From: Phaeobacter sp. B1627 | GTDB taxonomy: Bacteria > Pseudomonadota > Alphaproteobacteria > Rhodobacterales > Rhodobacteraceae | Assembly: GCF_006265095.1 (NCBI RefSeq) | Contig: NZ_VCNK01000013.1 | Location: 60,960 to 124,959 of the forward strand | Reading direction: 5' to 3' | DNA: 64,000 nucleotides | Notes under the pieces: model-generated | Told to the model about the DNA's origin: nothing | Database searches by the model: none | What the model saw: the letters and a program-made list of their open reading frames with translations, nothing else | Position numbers and translations under genes: made by a program | In this document: positions 31,846 through 40,481 of the stretch, piece by piece | Numbering within the stretch: position 1 is the stretch's first letter | How the letters are laid out: each line of letters opens with the position of its first letter

Positions 31846-34341
31846 TCAGGCGGATTCGGCGCTGCGGATCTCCTCTGCCTCATTCATCATTGAGGCCATG
31901 TAGCTCAATAGCTGTGGTTTGTTCACCGGTTTGGACAGGAAACCGTTCATACCTGCCGCAAGGCATGCGTCGCGATCACTGTCAAAGGCGTTCGCGGTCA
32001 ACGCCAGGATCGGCGGTTGAGGGATCGACAGCGCCCTGATCGCCCGCGTCGCAGCGATGCCATCCATTTCCGGCATCGACATATCCATCAGAACCACATC
32101 CGGGCTCCGCTCCGCGCAGAGCTGAACCGCACGCAAGCCATTGTCGGCCTCGATCAGATCAATAGACAAGCCCGCCAGGTATTTACGGATCAGCAGACGG
32201 TTGGTGTGGTTATCCTCCGCCAAGAGCACCCGGCGGCCCCGCAGCCGGTCCAAATCAACGATTTGCTCTGCTTCGGCGGGCTCCTCAACCCCAAGCGGAG
32301 CCGAACATTGCACGGTAAGGGAGAAACAACTGCCCTTTCCGATTTGAGAACGCACGTCGATGCCTCCTCCCATCTGTTCAGCGAGATGTCGAGAAATCGT
32401 CAAACCCAGACCTGTTCCGCCGAACGACCGTGTGGTTGCCGCATCCGCCTGCGCAAACCGCTCGAAAATATTTTTGCGTTGGGTCTCAGACAATCCGATC
32501 CCTGTGTCTTCCACATCAATGGAAATTTTGTACGGATCGTCCCTTGCATGAGACACCCGGACATCCACCTGCCCGACGGAGGTGAATTTCACCGCGTTCC
32601 CGATCAAATTCACCAAGACCTGTCGCAGGCGCCCGTCATCTGTGCGCACATCCTGCGGCAAGCTCGTGGCATAGCTGACGTTCAGTGCCACCCCCTTGTC
32701 CTGTGCCACGGGCCGCAACATCTCCACTGCGTTCTTGATGCAGGCGTGAAGATTGAAATCTACTTCAGACAAGGACAACTTGCCCGACTCCAGCCGCGAC
32801 AGGTCAAGAATGTCGTTGATGATCTTCAGCAAGGCTTTGGAAGATGTCCGAATGTTTTCAACATATTGTCGCTCTTCTTCGGGCAGACCCATGTCGGCAA
32901 GCAAATCTGCCATGCCAATGATGCCATTCATCGGCGTGCGGATCTCATGGCTCATATTTGCGAGGAATTCTGATTTGGCCCGATCGGCGAGCTCGGCATC
33001 CCGTTTGGCCTCGGCCAACTCCGCGGCGTGGCGTTTGGCGAGCGTTACATCCCGCTCGATACCGATCACCATTCGCACTTCACCATTCTCGTCGTGGACG
33101 GGTACGAGATGGGTATCCACCCAGATAACCTCACCGGTTTTGGTGTAGTTCATGATCTCGGTCCGATACCGCCTGCCCTCTCGGACATGCTCGGCGATTT
33201 CACGAATTGTATCGGGGTTGGTTTCGGGTCCGTTGAGCAATTCACCGGGCGTTTTGCCCAATGCCTCCTCCAGTGGATAGCCGGTCATGGTGGAAAACGC
33301 GTCATTTGCCCAGATGATCTGTGCCTGCCGGTCCGTCAAAACGATACTGTCCGACGCGTTCTGAGCGACAGCCGAAAGTTGTTCCAGCTCGACCTGTTTG
33401 CGCTCCAGTTCCTGCTCCCGTTTGCGCAGGATTTTGATCGCCCCCCGCCGAATGGCTGACAGGCGGCAGGCGAGAAAGGTCGGCACAAGGATCAGGATGC
33501 CTGCGACACAGAGGACCAGCCGCATCGCCCAGAGGTTGCTCGGATGGTCCGGCCATCCCCCTCGCGGGATCGCCGCCAGTTGCCAGCCCCCAGTCGGCAG
33601 AGCAATATCCATCAGAACCGGGTTCTGGGTCGCGATGTCCGGATCCCCATAAAACAGCTCTCCCTGATGCCCGGTGCCATCCCGTCCCCTCAGCGCAAGA
33701 TCCAGCGACATGTCCTTGCTGATCACGCCAGTCTCTTCGTAGAGCGCTGTTGTGTCGATTACCGCGGACACGATTCCCCAGAAGCGACGGGATGCACCCG
33801 TGCCAACAAAGATCGGAAACCGGCCAATAAAGCCGGTCCCGCCCTGCACAAGCTCCACCGGTCCGGCCAGCACCATTTCGCCGCCGTCCCGCACACGCAG
33901 CGCGGCTTCCCGCTGTGCTTCGGATTTGTTGTAATCGAGCCCAAGAACAGCCCTGTTGGGCTCCAGAGGGTGGACCAGACGCACGACCAGATCCGGAGCC
34001 ACCGCAATGTTCAGAATTTCCGTCTTGTCGCCGATCGCATGCGCGGCAATCTCGCTAAATTGCTCCTGCGTCATATCCGGCCGAGACGCGAGAACCGCAA
34101 CCAGGCCCTTTACCAGTTGAATATCGGCATTCACGTACCCTTCAAGACGAGACTGGATCAGGCCTGCCTCGTGGTACACATCCGCCCGGACGCTCTGATC
34201 ATGAATGATTCTGTTCTGCGCTTCCGCAAATACCATGGCGACGAGCACCACAAAAACGGCAATCCACGCAGGAAGATACGTGCGATTCCCCATGACATAT
34301 TCAAATGCCCGAACCAACTTAGGTACTATGACCGCCTCCAT
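31846..34341 (-). CDS. CHASE-PAS hybrid sensor histidine kinase
   Basis: A membrane-bound hybrid kinase of about 831 residues. Order: membrane helix (about 22-40), CHASE sensor domain in the periplasm (about 65-240, including [16 protein letters not shown]), second membrane helix (about 265-285), coiled linker, PAS domain (about 315-430, ending [15 protein letters not shown]), HisKA with the phospho-accepting His in [20 protein letters not shown], HATPase with [17 protein letters not shown] and [17 protein letters not shown], and a C-terminal receiver with VLLAEDN and [13 protein letters not shown], phospho-Asp included. CHASE domains bind small ligands such as adenine derivatives or peptides, but none can be named. 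The ATG at 34341 is preferred to a TTG at 34362. It converges on hmuV and has no adjacent partner regulator. Confidence 0.94.
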   Translation of the reverse strand: MEAVIVPKLVRAFEYVMGNRTYLPAWIAVFVVLVAMVFAEAQNRIIHDQSVRADVYHEAGLIQSRLEGYVNADIQLVKGLVAVLASRPDMTQEQFSEIAAHAIGDKTEILNIAVAPDLVVRLVHPLEPNRAVLGLDYNKSEAQREAALRVRDGGEMVLAGPVELVQGGTGFIGRFPIFVGTGASRRFWGIVSAVIDTTALYEETGVISKDMSLDLALRGRDGTGHQGELFYGDPDIATQNPVLMDIALPTGGWQLAAIPRGGWPDHPSNLWAMRLVLCVAGILILVPTFLACRLSAIRRGAIKILRKREQELERKQVELEQLSAVAQNASDSIVLTDRQAQIIWANDAFSTMTGYPLEEALGKTPGELLNGPETNPDTIREIAEHVREGRRYRTEIMNYTKTGEVIWVDTHLVPVHDENGEVRMVIGIERDVTLAKRHAAELAEAKRDAELADRAKSEFLANMSHEIRTPMNGIIGMADLLADMGLPEEERQYVENIRTSSKALLKIINDILDLSRLESGKLSLSEVDFNLHACIKNAVEMLRPVAQDKGVALNVSYATSLPQDVRTDDGRLRQVLVNLIGNAVKFTSVGQVDVRVSHARDDPYKISIDVEDTGIGLSETQRKNIFERFAQADAATTRSFGGTGLGLTISRHLAEQMGGGIDVRSQIGKGSCFSLTVQCSAPLGVEEPAEAEQIVDLDRLRGRRVLLAEDNHTNRLLIRKYLAGLSIDLIEADNGLRAVQLCAERSPDVVLMDMSMPEMDGIAATRAIRALSIPQPPILALTANAFDSDRDACLAAGMNGFLSKPVNKPQLLSYMASMMNEAEEIRSAESA

Positions 34342-34362
34342 CTCATGGGGAGATCCTCTCAA

Positions 34363-35159
34363 ACTCGTATTGCTGCTTTATCGCAGAGATTTCTTCTCGT
34401 TTTGTTAACTGAACATCATTGACCGAAATATCCTTCGGAACGAACTCGGGCATCGATTTGACGGGTAACCCGCAATCTTCGGCCAACTGAACTGCTATCA
34501 TATGTGTGTAGGAAACATCAGGTAAACGGCATGTAGAAACGCTTCCGTTGCAATCTGCGCTATGGAACATACCTGCGAAATCCAAGGTCACAATCAAGGA
34601 TGTCGCACGTGCATACGGCTGCGGAATGACAACGCAAGCCCGGCTTTCTTGCACTGCGTTTTGCCCTTCACCTTGGGCGCCGGGGCAACGCTCTCGCCTC
34701 CCCGCGCTCAAAAGAAACATGACGGCTGCCGGGATGCCACATGACAAAAGAACTCGGGTCAGATCATCGCGCAGCTGGTCGCCAAAAGACCAGCCCCGTT
34801 GCCGATATCGCCTATTCTGGCGTGGCAACAGGCATCAAGGCCGGAAATGACCGTCTGGCCGCCGCGAACAAAGCCGAAGGCTCCGATGAGATCCCGATCC
34901 TCTTTGATATCGATCTCAAGGCCTATCGGCCAAAGGCGTAGAACACGGCCATTTCAAATCCGTACTGCCCTGCGAAAGGTCGGTGCGGATGATCGTCCTA
35001 CGGCTAGCAACCGGTCCCCCACCCTGCGCAGCCACCCCGCCGTGCATGCATCAGCGGCCGTGCGCGGCGACGCGGCTCTGAGAGAGCACCGCACCTCCTC
35101 TGCTGGCGCTGATGCCGTCGTTGCGAAATCAGCGTCAAATCAGCACCTCACAGGCCCCG
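34363..35159. other. 797-base gene-poor region with possible decayed regulator
   Basis: Between the kinase start and the gntR stop I find only short overlapping frames on both strands with no family match. One, at 34548-34850 on the plus strand, begins KSKVTIKDVARAYGCGMTT, which strongly recalls the helix-turn-helix of LacI regulators and then loses resemblance. A 66-residue frame at 34741-34941 (plus) has coding-like composition but no recognisable motif. The area looks like remnants of a deleted locus. Confidence 0.45.
34584..34646 (+). pseudogene. Possible LacI-type helix-turn-helix remnant
   Basis: The translation KVTIKDVARAYGCGMTT matches the start of LacI-family DNA-binding domains (usually VTIKDVAxxAGVSxxTVSR), but the VSRxLN recognition part is missing and the frame soon degenerates. 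No effector domain follows. This is a resemblance seen by eye over about 17 residues. Confidence 0.35.
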
Positions 35160-35167
35160 TCAGGTGC
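35143..35167 (-). terminator. Hairpin at the end of the gntR gene (operon end)
   Basis: GCACCT (35143-35148) and AGGTGC (35162-35167) pair around a 13-base loop; on the minus strand TGATTTG follows. The right arm includes part of the gntR stop. A weak terminator candidate for the peptide-ABC operon. Confidence 0.35.
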
Positions 35168-35900
35168 CCGTATCAATGTCGAACAGCTCAGTATCCCAGC
35201 TGTCATCCGCCGGGTCCATCTCCATCCGCAGGGCGTCAAATCGCGTGGTGAGGTGATCGCGCATCGCCGTGCGGGCCACATCGGGATCGCCGGTTTCGAT
35301 AGCTTCGATGATCGTGACATGTTCGCAATGGGACACTTCCAGCGACGGCCCGCTGCGGGCGCGTGCCCGAATGCGGATCCACTCCCGGTTGGAGCGAATT
35401 TTGTCGAGCAGCGCAAAGGAAGTGAGCAAGGGCCGATTGCGGGCGCATTGCGCGATCAGGCGGTGAAAGGCACCATCCCAGAGTTCGATCGCTTCGGAAC
35501 CATTGGATTCAAACTGACGCTGCGCCAGGCGGCGGAGCCGCGCCAATTCCTCCGGTTGCATGCGCTTGGCACAGAGCGCAGCCAGCTCCGGCTCGATGCA
35601 CAAACGCGCCTCCATCACCTGCAACGCGTTGGTTTCACCGGCAATCTTGGCAGCCAGTTCGGCGGTAGGATCCGCTGGCTGGCCCGCAAAGGTTCCCTTG
35701 CCCTGCTTGCGCCAGACCAGGCCTTCTTCTTCCAGACTGTCCAAGGCCAGACGCACCGCCCGGCGGCTAACGTCGAATTGCCCGGCCAGAACCCGTTCTG
35801 TCGGCAATTTACCATCGGCGGTGAGATCCCCGGATCTGATAAGGGACAGGACTTTTTGTTTGATCGGCTCGACCGACGGAATACGTGTTGATGATGTCAT
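35160..35900 (-). CDS. GntR-family (FCD/FadR-type) regulator of the peptide-ABC operon
   Basis: The 246-residue protein has an N-terminal winged helix (about 10-75, with LPTERVLAGQFDVSRRAVRLAL and a wing KQGKGTFAG) and an all-helical FCD ligand-binding domain (about 90-230) containing EARLCIEPELAALCA, ELWDGAFHRLIAQCARN and a late HCEHVTIIEAIETGDP whose His residues commonly bind a metal that helps hold the effector. It lies 83 bases after the DUF1028 gene and is probably the last gene of the ABC-GGT operon, making autoregulation likely. A palindrome over the operon promoter at 44274-44290 is the best operator candidate. Confidence 0.9.
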   Translation of the reverse strand: MTSSTRIPSVEPIKQKVLSLIRSGDLTADGKLPTERVLAGQFDVSRRAVRLALDSLEEEGLVWRKQGKGTFAGQPADPTAELAAKIAGETNALQVMEARLCIEPELAALCAKRMQPEELARLRRLAQRQFESNGSEAIELWDGAFHRLIAQCARNRPLLTSFALLDKIRSNREWIRIRARARSGPSLEVSHCEHVTIIEAIETGDPDVARTAMRDHLTTRFDALRMEMDPADDSWDTELFDIDTGT

Positions 35901-35983
35901 TTCAGCAAATTCCCCGAAATGATCAGCGAAGAAAAGCCCGCTTTCCTATGGGAGATCAAAAAAAGCATCTGCGGGACCACACG

Positions 35984-36748
35984 TCACTTTCTTTCATCAG
36001 GGGGCGTATCGACCGCGAATGAGCGGCTGCAGCGGCCGTCTGCGATCCGCTGCGCCTCGGCGCGGGCGATATCCGCATCTATGCCTTCGCGGCCCGGAGT
36101 GCCGGAAAAATTCGCGGCGCCGGGCATCCCCTTGGCGAAATGCACATAGCGTTCCTGGGCCACGTCCCAAAGGCGTGCCAGTTCCCCCAGTGGTTCAGCA
36201 TGATCGTCGGCGCGAATATCGAGCCAGGCGTGTTCTTCGCCGCGGTGGATCACAAGACCTGCCGCCTGCCGTCCGCGCTTGTCCCCGCCCGCAGCCTCCC
36301 CCGCCTGCATCGCAACGATCAACCGCGTGGCGAAGGGCAAATCGGCATTCTCGCGATAGCTGGCAGAGGTCGCTTCGATCACCTCGGCAGCTGTCAGCAT
36401 ATTGCCCGCAACAGAGTGATCCTCCGCCGTCAGATGCCCAGCCCAATCGGTGCAATCGCCACCAGTGAAGGCCGCGAACCGGCCCTCCGCGTCCATCATG
36501 TGGGCCTGACGGATGGCCTGCCCCAAATCCCGCCCGGCCAGATCATCGAGAACATCCTGCGCCGCTTCTCCGGCCGCCATACGGGCCTTGCCTTCGGTGC
36601 CCCAGACCGGGTTGCAAAAGGCCTGTGTGGCGACGGCCACCCGTGCGCCCACATAGGGCACCGCCGCCCCGCAGGCAAAGAACCGCGAGGCCACGATCAC
36701 GCCGATCGCGCCCTCCTGAGGACAGCGGGCGATCAACGACCAGGTCAT
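35984..36748 (-). CDS. DUF1028 protein (Ntn-hydrolase-like fold)
   Basis: The 254-residue protein matches DUF1028 across its length: start MTWSLIARCPQEGAIGVIV, then SRFFACGAAVPYVGARVAVA, TQAFCNPVWG and TGGDCTDWAGHLTAEDHSVA, then NMLT. The family has an Ntn-hydrolase-related fold and often accompanies peptide transporters and gamma-glutamyltransferases, but its reaction is not established. The start at 36748 overlaps the GGT stop by ATGA, so the two proteins are probably made together. No signal peptide is visible, consistent with cytoplasmic action. A hydrolase acting on a product or variant of the GGT substrate is a reasonable guess. Confidence 0.88.
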   Translation of the reverse strand: MTWSLIARCPQEGAIGVIVASRFFACGAAVPYVGARVAVATQAFCNPVWGTEGKARMAAGEAAQDVLDDLAGRDLGQAIRQAHMMDAEGRFAAFTGGDCTDWAGHLTAEDHSVAGNMLTAAEVIEATSASYRENADLPFATRLIVAMQAGEAAGGDKRGRQAAGLVIHRGEEHAWLDIRADDHAEPLGELARLWDVAQERYVHFAKGMPGAANFSGTPGREGIDADIARAEAQRIADGRCSRSFAVDTPPDERK

Positions 36749-38535
36749 CGTCCGACCGCATAGGCTTGCATCAGGCGCGGTGTCGCTGCCGCCCGCAAGA
36801 GCCCGTCCGGTTCCCGCAGCGCCGCAGTGAGACGCCCGACCGTCCATGGGTCGGCCACGATCACCTTGTGCCCGCGCGCCCGCAACTCGGAGATCACCGC
36901 CTCACCAAAGGCAGGCTCCACCATCATTTCAGCGCTGCGCACCTCGCGCGGGAAAAAGGAGCCCTGGAAATGCATGGAGTGAAACAAGGGCGCATCCATG
37001 CATTGCTGCAGTTCCATACCAAAATGGACGAAGCGCAGGAACCAGATCAACTGCCATTGGTCCTGCTGATCGCCGCCCGGCGTGCCAAACACCATCTGGA
37101 CGCCGTCCTTTTCGGCAAGGCTCGGCGTCAATGTCGTGCGCGGGCGGCGGCCCGGAGCCAGCGAGGTGGGCAGACCGTCCTCCAGCCAGAACATCTGCGC
37201 GCGCGAATTCAAAGGAAAGCCCAGCCCCGGAATGACCGGAGAGCTTTGCAGCCAGCCGCCGGAGGGGGTTGCCGCGACCATATTGCCCCAGCGGTCGATC
37301 ACATCGAGATGAACCGTATCACCGCGCTTTTCCGTCAGATGCGACATCGTCGGTTCCTGCGCGGCAACCGGACCCACGTTGAAATCACGCGCGGCCCGCG
37401 CAATATACGCCTCCGCCAGATGTTCAAAGCCCGGCACCCGCCCTGGCCGCTGTTCGGTCGAGGCTGCGTCCGTGATCAGCTTGCGCCGCTCTGCGTTATA
37501 GCCGTCGCTCAGCAGGTACTCCATCGGAATATCAGAGTGGGCCGGGTCGCCGTAGTAGGCCTCGCGGTCGGCATAGGCGAGCTTCATCGCCTCTGTGACG
37601 ACATGGATGAACTCGGCCCCCAGAGGGTCCATCGCCCCCAGATCAAAGCCCTTGAGGATTGCGAGGGCCTGCAGCAACACAGGCCCCTGGCTCCAGGCCT
37701 GGGTTTTGTGGACCGTCCAGCCTTCGTATTCGTATGACAGCGTGTCCTCATAGGTGGCACGCCAGTCCCGAAGATCATCGGGTGCCAGCACGGCGCTGTG
37801 TTTTTCATCAGACACATCCATCACATGGGCATCTTTCAGGTAGGTGAAGATTGCCTCTGCGACAAAACCTTCGCGCCATTCCTGGCGGGCGGCGTCAATC
37901 TGCTCTGCCCGGTCGCCGCCTGCGGCCTCTCCGGCCTCGACCAGCCGCTCATAGGTGCGGGCCAAATCAGGGTTGCGGAACAAGGCATTGGCCTGTGGCG
38001 CTTTGCCGTCGGGGGTCCAGACTGCGGCCGACGTTGGCCATTCCTCGGCAAAGAACTCCGCGAGGCCTGCAATGGTGTTGGCCACCCGTGGCAGCATCGG
38101 GTGGCCGTCACGGGCGTAGCCGATTGCCGGTTCCATCACCTCGCGCAGGGTCATGCTGCCGTGGTCGCGCAGCATCAGCATCCAGCCGTCAAATGCGCCC
38201 GGCACCACCGTCGCCATCAGGCCGGACCCGGGAATGAGGGTCAGGCCCTGCGCCTGATAGGCCTCGATGGTGGCCGCCGCCGGAGCGACACCCTGAGCGC
38301 AAAGCACCTTGGTCTCGCCCGTATCAGCCTTGTGAAAGATCGCTGGCATATCGCCTGCGGGCCCGTTCAGATGCGGCTCGACCACCTGCAGTACAAGAGC
38401 GCTGGCGACAGAGGCATCAAAGGCATTGCCGCCCTTTTCCAGAATGCTCATGCCGACGGCCGAGGCGATCCAGTGGGTCGAGGTGGCAACCCCGAAAGTG
38501 CCACGGATCTCGGGCCGTGTGGTGAAATCGGACAT
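36745..38535 (-). CDS. ggt: Gamma-glutamyltransferase (GGT) family protein
   Basis: This 596-residue Ntn-hydrolase should self-cleave before Thr407 in EKRGDTVHLDVIDRWGNMVA and transfer or hydrolyse gamma-glutamyl groups. N-terminal GGNAFDASVASALVLQVVEP, HLNGPAGDM and C-terminal PLNSRAQMFW and RPRTTLTPSLA are family hallmarks. Unlike classical periplasmic GGT there is no signal peptide (the N-terminus reads MSDFTTRPEIRG), so it is predicted to act in the cytoplasm on imported substrate. It lies 17 bases after the ABC permease genes and overlaps DUF1028. Glutathione, other gamma-glutamyl peptides or a related amide are possible substrates; acylases of the same family cannot be excluded. Confidence 0.92.
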   Translation of the reverse strand: MSDFTTRPEIRGTFGVATSTHWIASAVGMSILEKGGNAFDASVASALVLQVVEPHLNGPAGDMPAIFHKADTGETKVLCAQGVAPAAATIEAYQAQGLTLIPGSGLMATVVPGAFDGWMLMLRDHGSMTLREVMEPAIGYARDGHPMLPRVANTIAGLAEFFAEEWPTSAAVWTPDGKAPQANALFRNPDLARTYERLVEAGEAAGGDRAEQIDAARQEWREGFVAEAIFTYLKDAHVMDVSDEKHSAVLAPDDLRDWRATYEDTLSYEYEGWTVHKTQAWSQGPVLLQALAILKGFDLGAMDPLGAEFIHVVTEAMKLAYADREAYYGDPAHSDIPMEYLLSDGYNAERRKLITDAASTEQRPGRVPGFEHLAEAYIARAARDFNVGPVAAQEPTMSHLTEKRGDTVHLDVIDRWGNMVAATPSGGWLQSSPVIPGLGFPLNSRAQMFWLEDGLPTSLAPGRRPRTTLTPSLAEKDGVQMVFGTPGGDQQDQWQLIWFLRFVHFGMELQQCMDAPLFHSMHFQGSFFPREVRSAEMMVEPAFGEAVISELRARGHKVIVADPWTVGRLTAALREPDGLLRAAATPRLMQAYAVGR

Positions 38536-38552
38536 GGTGTACTCCGTTATTT

Positions 38553-39437
38553 TCAGTGTTCGCGCGGGTCCAGCGCATCACGCAGGCCATCGCCAAGTAG
38601 GTTGAACCCCAGCACCACGAGAAAGATCGAGATGCCCGGCCACAGGGCCATCCAGGGGGCTTGATTGAGAAAGTTCTTCGCCGTGTTCAGCATTGATCCC
38701 CAACTGGGCTCGGGGGCCTGCTGTCCAAGGCCAAGGAACGACAGGGAGGCTTCGGCGATGATGGCCGTCGCGATGGTCAGCGTTGCCTGCACAAGGATCG
38801 GCGGCAGCACGTTGGGCAGGATGTAGCGGCGCAGGATCTTCGCGGTGGGCAAGCCGATCGCACGGGCGCTCTCGACGTAGTCCTCGGATCGCACGTTCAG
38901 AACCTGCCCGCGGGTCAGGCGCACAAAGATCGGCGTGGCCGAAATACCGATCGCAATCATCGCGTTGGTCAGCGACGGCCCGAGAAAGGCCGCCAGCGCA
39001 ATCGCGAGAATAAGGAAGGGGGCGGCCAGCAGTGCCTCGGTACAGCGCGAGATGACGGCATCGGTCCAGCCGCCGAAATACCCGGCCAGGATGCCGAGAG
39101 GGACACCCATGCACAGGGCAATGCCGACCGAGACCACGCCTGCGAGCAATGAAGCCTGCGCGCCCCAGATCAGCCGCGTCATCACATCGCGACCAATTTC
39201 ATCGGTGCCCATCCAATGCGCGGCAGACGGCGCCTTGCGGACCGCGCCCCAATCGGTGGCTGCCGGGTCCGGGATCGGCAGAACCGGTGCCAGCACTGCA
39301 ATCAGAACGAAAAAGCTGACCAAAACCCCGCCGAACAGGGCGCTGCGGTGGGTTTTGAATTTCTTCCAGACGCGGTTCTCGGCCTTTCCGGGCTGGTCCT
39401 CGAATGCTGAAACCGCTGTGGTGGTTGCATCCCTCAT
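38553..39437 (-). CDS. Peptide-type ABC transporter permease (DppC-like)
   Basis: This 294-residue inner-membrane protein has a cytoplasmic N-terminus, an OppC-type N-terminal helix (FGGVLVSFFVLIAVLAPVLP-like region) and a BPD_transp_1 domain with the EAA-loop YVESARAIGLPTAKILRRYI and SLSFLGLGQQAPEPSWGSML, characteristic of DppC/OppC. It pairs with the DppB-like permease whose stop lies one base upstream of this start. The system resembles dipeptide and glutathione (Gsi) importers. Confidence 0.94.
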   Translation of the reverse strand: MRDATTTAVSAFEDQPGKAENRVWKKFKTHRSALFGGVLVSFFVLIAVLAPVLPIPDPAATDWGAVRKAPSAAHWMGTDEIGRDVMTRLIWGAQASLLAGVVSVGIALCMGVPLGILAGYFGGWTDAVISRCTEALLAAPFLILAIALAAFLGPSLTNAMIAIGISATPIFVRLTRGQVLNVRSEDYVESARAIGLPTAKILRRYILPNVLPPILVQATLTIATAIIAEASLSFLGLGQQAPEPSWGSMLNTAKNFLNQAPWMALWPGISIFLVVLGFNLLGDGLRDALDPREH

Positions 39438-39438
39438 G

Positions 39439-40383
39439 TCACAGCCCTCTCAGGCGGGGATTGAGGATGAAATACATCGCGTCTGCCAACAGGTTCATGA
39501 AGATGAACCCCACCGCAGTGACCAGAACGATGCCCTGTACAACCGCGTAGTCCCGATTGAAAACCGCGTCGACGACCAGTTTGCCAAAGCCGGGAATGGT
39601 GAAGATCTGTTCGGTCAGCACTGCCCCTGCAACCAATTCTCCGAACAATAACGCGGTCAGCGTCACGATCGGAGTCAGCGCATTGCGGAACGCGTGCTTC
39701 AGCACCACGCGCCGCTCCCGCAGCCCTTTGGCCCGCGCGGTGTGCACATAGTCGGCGCTGAGCACGCTCAGCATGGCGGATCGGGTGTGCCGCATCATGG
39801 TGGCCGCCAATGCGGTTCCCAACACGAACGACGGCATCAGCATCGTGCGGAGCGACTGGCCGAAATCCTCGCTCAGCGGCACATAGCCGGAGGCGGGCAA
39901 GAGCTGCCATTTCACCGAAACCAGCAGGATCAGCATGATGCCCAGCCAGAAATTCGGGATCGAGAGCCCGGACAGCGCGATCACATTGGCAATATAATCG
40001 GTGAGGGAGCCTTTTTTGTAGGCCGACAGAATACCGGCCGGCACGCCAATCGTGAGCGCAAACAGCATCGACATGGCCGCCAGTTGCAGGGTCACCGGCA
40101 GTTTTTGCAAAATCAGCTCGCTCACCGGCTGATTGGTGCGCAGCGAAATTCCCAGATCCCCCTGCAAGGCGTTGGTGACCCAGGTGAAATATTGCACCAC
40201 CAGCGGATCATTCAGGCGATATTTCTCACGCAGCAGCTCCAGCACCTGCGGATCCCGCTCTTCACCGGCCAACACCAGCAGAGGATCCCCCGGCAGGAGC
40301 TTTTGCAGGGCGAAGACAAAGATCGAGATCAAAAGGATCGTCGGCACGGCTATCAGAAGGCGGCGTGTCAAAAACAGGAACAT
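39439..40383 (-). CDS. Peptide-type ABC transporter permease (DppB-like)
   Basis: The 314-residue permease has first helix FLFLTRRLLIAVPTILLISI, a conserved LPGDPLLVLAGEE segment, EAA-loop DYVHTARAKGLRERRVVLKH and IFTIPGFGKLVVDAVFNRDY, the DppB/GsiC pattern. The start at 40383 gives family length; a longer frame upstream runs through the intercistronic hairpin. It is the second permease of the complex with the DppC-like subunit. Confidence 0.94.
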   Translation of the reverse strand: MFLFLTRRLLIAVPTILLISIFVFALQKLLPGDPLLVLAGEERDPQVLELLREKYRLNDPLVVQYFTWVTNALQGDLGISLRTNQPVSELILQKLPVTLQLAAMSMLFALTIGVPAGILSAYKKGSLTDYIANVIALSGLSIPNFWLGIMLILLVSVKWQLLPASGYVPLSEDFGQSLRTMLMPSFVLGTALAATMMRHTRSAMLSVLSADYVHTARAKGLRERRVVLKHAFRNALTPIVTLTALLFGELVAGAVLTEQIFTIPGFGKLVVDAVFNRDYAVVQGIVLVTAVGFIFMNLLADAMYFILNPRLRGL

Positions 40384-40439
40384 GGCGTGGCCTTGGGAGG
40401 TCTGGAGGGTGCGGGGAGCATCCTGGAAAGCGAAAAGAT

Positions 40440-40470
40440 CGTGCCGCCGGTTCCGAAAACCAGCGGCACG
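40440..40470 (-). promoter_or_regulatory. Intercistronic hairpin after the peptide-binding-protein gene
   Basis: CGTGCCGC (40440-40447) and GCGGCACG (40463-40470) pair perfectly, and an inner GGTT/AACC can extend the stem. It lies 12 bases beyond the stop of the binding-protein gene and is followed on the minus strand by ATCTTTTCGC. It probably sets the excess of binding protein over permease, as a stabiliser or attenuator. Confidence 0.6.
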
Positions 40471-40481
40471 CACCAAAACCG

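Noticed and set aside
34343..34828. A 161-residue minus-strand frame ending just before the hybrid kinase
   Set aside because: No motif, no ribosome site and a low-complexity start. The last 50 residues (MIAVQLAEDCGLPVKS onward) look somewhat protein-like, but support is too thin for a gene call.
35112..35891. A 259-residue plus-strand frame opposite the gntR gene
   Set aside because: It mirrors the clearly recognised GntR-FCD gene; no independent domain is visible.
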